Source of the DNA: Saccharomycopsis phalli
Taxonomy: Eukaryota; Ascomycota; Saccharomycetes; Ascoideales; Saccharomycopsidaceae
Direction of reading: 5' to 3'
DNA: 64,000 bases
Assembly (NCBI GenBank): GCA_020342235.1
Contig: CP073216.1
Span: forward strand, 1 to 64,000
How positions within the stretch are numbered: position 1 is the first letter of the stretch; every line of letters starts with the position of its first letter. This document shows, one piece after another, positions 62,797 through 64,000 of the stretch. The notes below the pieces were generated by a model that saw nothing but the letters and a program-made list of their open reading frames with translations, did no database searches and was not told where the DNA came from. Both the position numbers and the translations under genes were made by a program.

Positions 62797-64000
62797 TCAA
62801 TCGGTAAATTCTAGCCCACCCAACCATTTTCGTTGATCATCCAATTTCTGACAGAACAGTTCTTTCAGAAACTCCTTCTTCGCATCAATGTAATATTTGT
62901 TTATCTGCTGCTCAATGAACCTAATCACCAATTTCCGCTCACACAAAATGTCATAAATGTAGTCAATCTGAAATTTCTCAAATTGGTAATTACCCTTTTT
63001 GGTAATATAGTTGGCATAGAAGCGTATTCTCTTCGGTTCTCCCGTCTTGACATCTGTAACTTCGTCGTTAATAAATTCCTCGTCATGGATTAACTGAATC
63101 GGATCTAATTTAGGCGTCGACTCATGTATGAAGAAAATTTCCGGCTCCTCGATTCCCGTATACTGTCGTAACGTTTTCCACTCCTCATCACTTATTTCTC
63201 CGTTCTTATACTTGACTAGAATCTTCGCCAACTCACTCTTCTCTTTATCACTGCCGTCCAATTTATTCAATGCTATCAAGTCTTCTATGAGTTTCTTTTG
63301 CTGGTAGTCCTGGATACTCGACTTCTGACCTTGCGCAGTTCCTCGATAGTCACCACCTTCTTTTTTGAAATACCCAATGGCACTGACTTTGGCCGTTACC
63401 TGATAGGCTGTCGAGTTGAGAACCGTCGCTGCTGCCAAAAAAGTTTCCTTGTCGCCCTGCCCAGCGGCGCCTTGTGATAAAAGATGATAGTAGTGGTCTG
63501 GCCCATAGATATTGTAATATAAGGACAACAATATCACGTCCCAGTGCTTCGACTTACTGATCATAAGCTGCCCGGATTCGGTCGATGGATTAGGAATAGT
63601 TCCGTTGAGTAGATGGAGCGGAATATCATTCTGTAACTGGATATCCGTGTACTTGTCCTTATTCAACTCAAACAAGTCAATTGACGCGATATCGTAGAAA
63701 TAAGGCGACGTAGTTCTTTGCCAGTAGTCAGGCCATAGCACAAACTGTTCATTTGTATATGGCTCCGTAGTGAAGAGTGAATCTGGGTTGAAGTACGGAA
63801 CATTATCAGCATCCAATAGCAAGACGTTCTCGAAACTAGACAAAAGCAAAGCCAAAGACTTGTACGTGAAGCCCATAAACTCAAAGTTATTGAACAATGC
63901 AGGAGACTTTTCGTCGTCCTTTAAGAACTCGTACATCAACACACATTTAGCATTCATCTTTGGAAGAATCTCCTCGCAGACAACATACTCGTACTCGTCC
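62797..64000 (-). CDS. MNN2-family mannosyltransferase, 5' end beyond the window
   Basis: The frame is open through the window edge (DEYEYVVCEEILPKMNAKC), so about the last 400 residues are visible. Core motifs are intact: ENVLLLDADNVPYFNPDSLF, GTIPNPSTESGQLMISKS and GAAGQGDKETFLAAA. It parallels the neighbour at 60391-62304 in the same order, with a clearly different C-terminal third. A tandem duplication of cell-wall mannan enzymes, as in the expanded MNN2 families of Candida. Confidence 0.9.
   Translation of the reverse strand, partial: DEYEYVVCEEILPKMNAKCVLMYEFLKDDEKSPALFNNFEFMGFTYKSLALLLSSFENVLLLDADNVPYFNPDSLFTTEPYTNEQFVLWPDYWQRTTSPYFYDIASIDLFELNKDKYTDIQLQNDIPLHLLNGTIPNPSTESGQLMISKSKHWDVILLSLYYNIYGPDHYYHLLSQGAAGQGDKETFLAAATVLNSTAYQVTAKVSAIGYFKKEGGDYRGTAQGQKSSIQDYQQKKLIEDLIALNKLDGSDKEKSELAKILVKYKNGEISDEEWKTLRQYTGIEEPEIFFIHESTPKLDPIQLIHDEEFINDEVTDVKTGEPKRIRFYANYITKKGNYQFEKFQIDYIYDILCERKLVIRFIEQQINKYYIDAKKEFLKELFCQKLDDQRKWLGGLEFTD

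Overview
This is the end of a yeast chromosome (budding yeast, Saccharomycotina). All the genes read as compact and intronless, intergenic gaps are short, and the core genes are standard yeast ones (RPC82, SWI1, PHO84, ACO1, pentafunctional ARO1, TOM70, YTH1, RIB1). SOU1-like sorbose reductase, a relic of the Candida secreted-lipase family and a tandem MNN2-type mannosyltransferase pair point to the CUG-Ser clade. Two in-frame CTG codons (RIB1 at 55581, ARO1 at 46873) fall where I recall small or polar residues in S. cerevisiae, which fits Ser decoding. No species is claimed.

Left arm, 1-14.6 kb, looks subtelomeric. It opens with an 8-bp array (C-rich on +, G-strand GGATGTGC) in the orientation of a left telomere, followed by a regularly spaced cluster of RTCACRTG sites. 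Then come three copies of a Tad/I-like LINE in two subfamilies: 658-2663, 5347-9567 and 12249-13187. There are several solo or broken copia-type LTRs (fossils) and dispersed clusters of a roughly 30-bp repeat. Between them lie decaying secreted-hydrolase genes: one intact-looking subtilase (2963-3934), two subtilase relatives with lost catalytic residues, a dead secretory lipase, and a small secreted protein of unknown family at 14066-14590. The middle LINE keeps its 5' end, which carries a tRNA-like segment with A and B boxes, and its two ORFs overlap as ATGA.

The core, from about 15.1 kb to the end, is gene-dense and free of recognisable transposons. In order: ICT1/CLD1-type hydrolase, RPC82, SWI1, SOU1-like SDR, aldo-keto reductase, unknown 304-aa protein, ISA1, unknown repeat protein, PTC5, Tim17-family protein, COG4, PHO84, NSR1, ACO1, ARO1, Crz1-like zinc finger, TOM70, YTH1, OTU2, RIB1, thioredoxin-like protein, DPH7/RRT2, glutathione peroxidase and two MNN2-family mannosyltransferases, the second cut by the window edge. 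Divergent pairs share very short promoters, and several carry a full Cbf1-type RTCACGTG site. ARO1 also has a Gcn4-type TGAGTCA just upstream. Many gaps are filled with AT-rich or pyrimidine-rich minisatellites.
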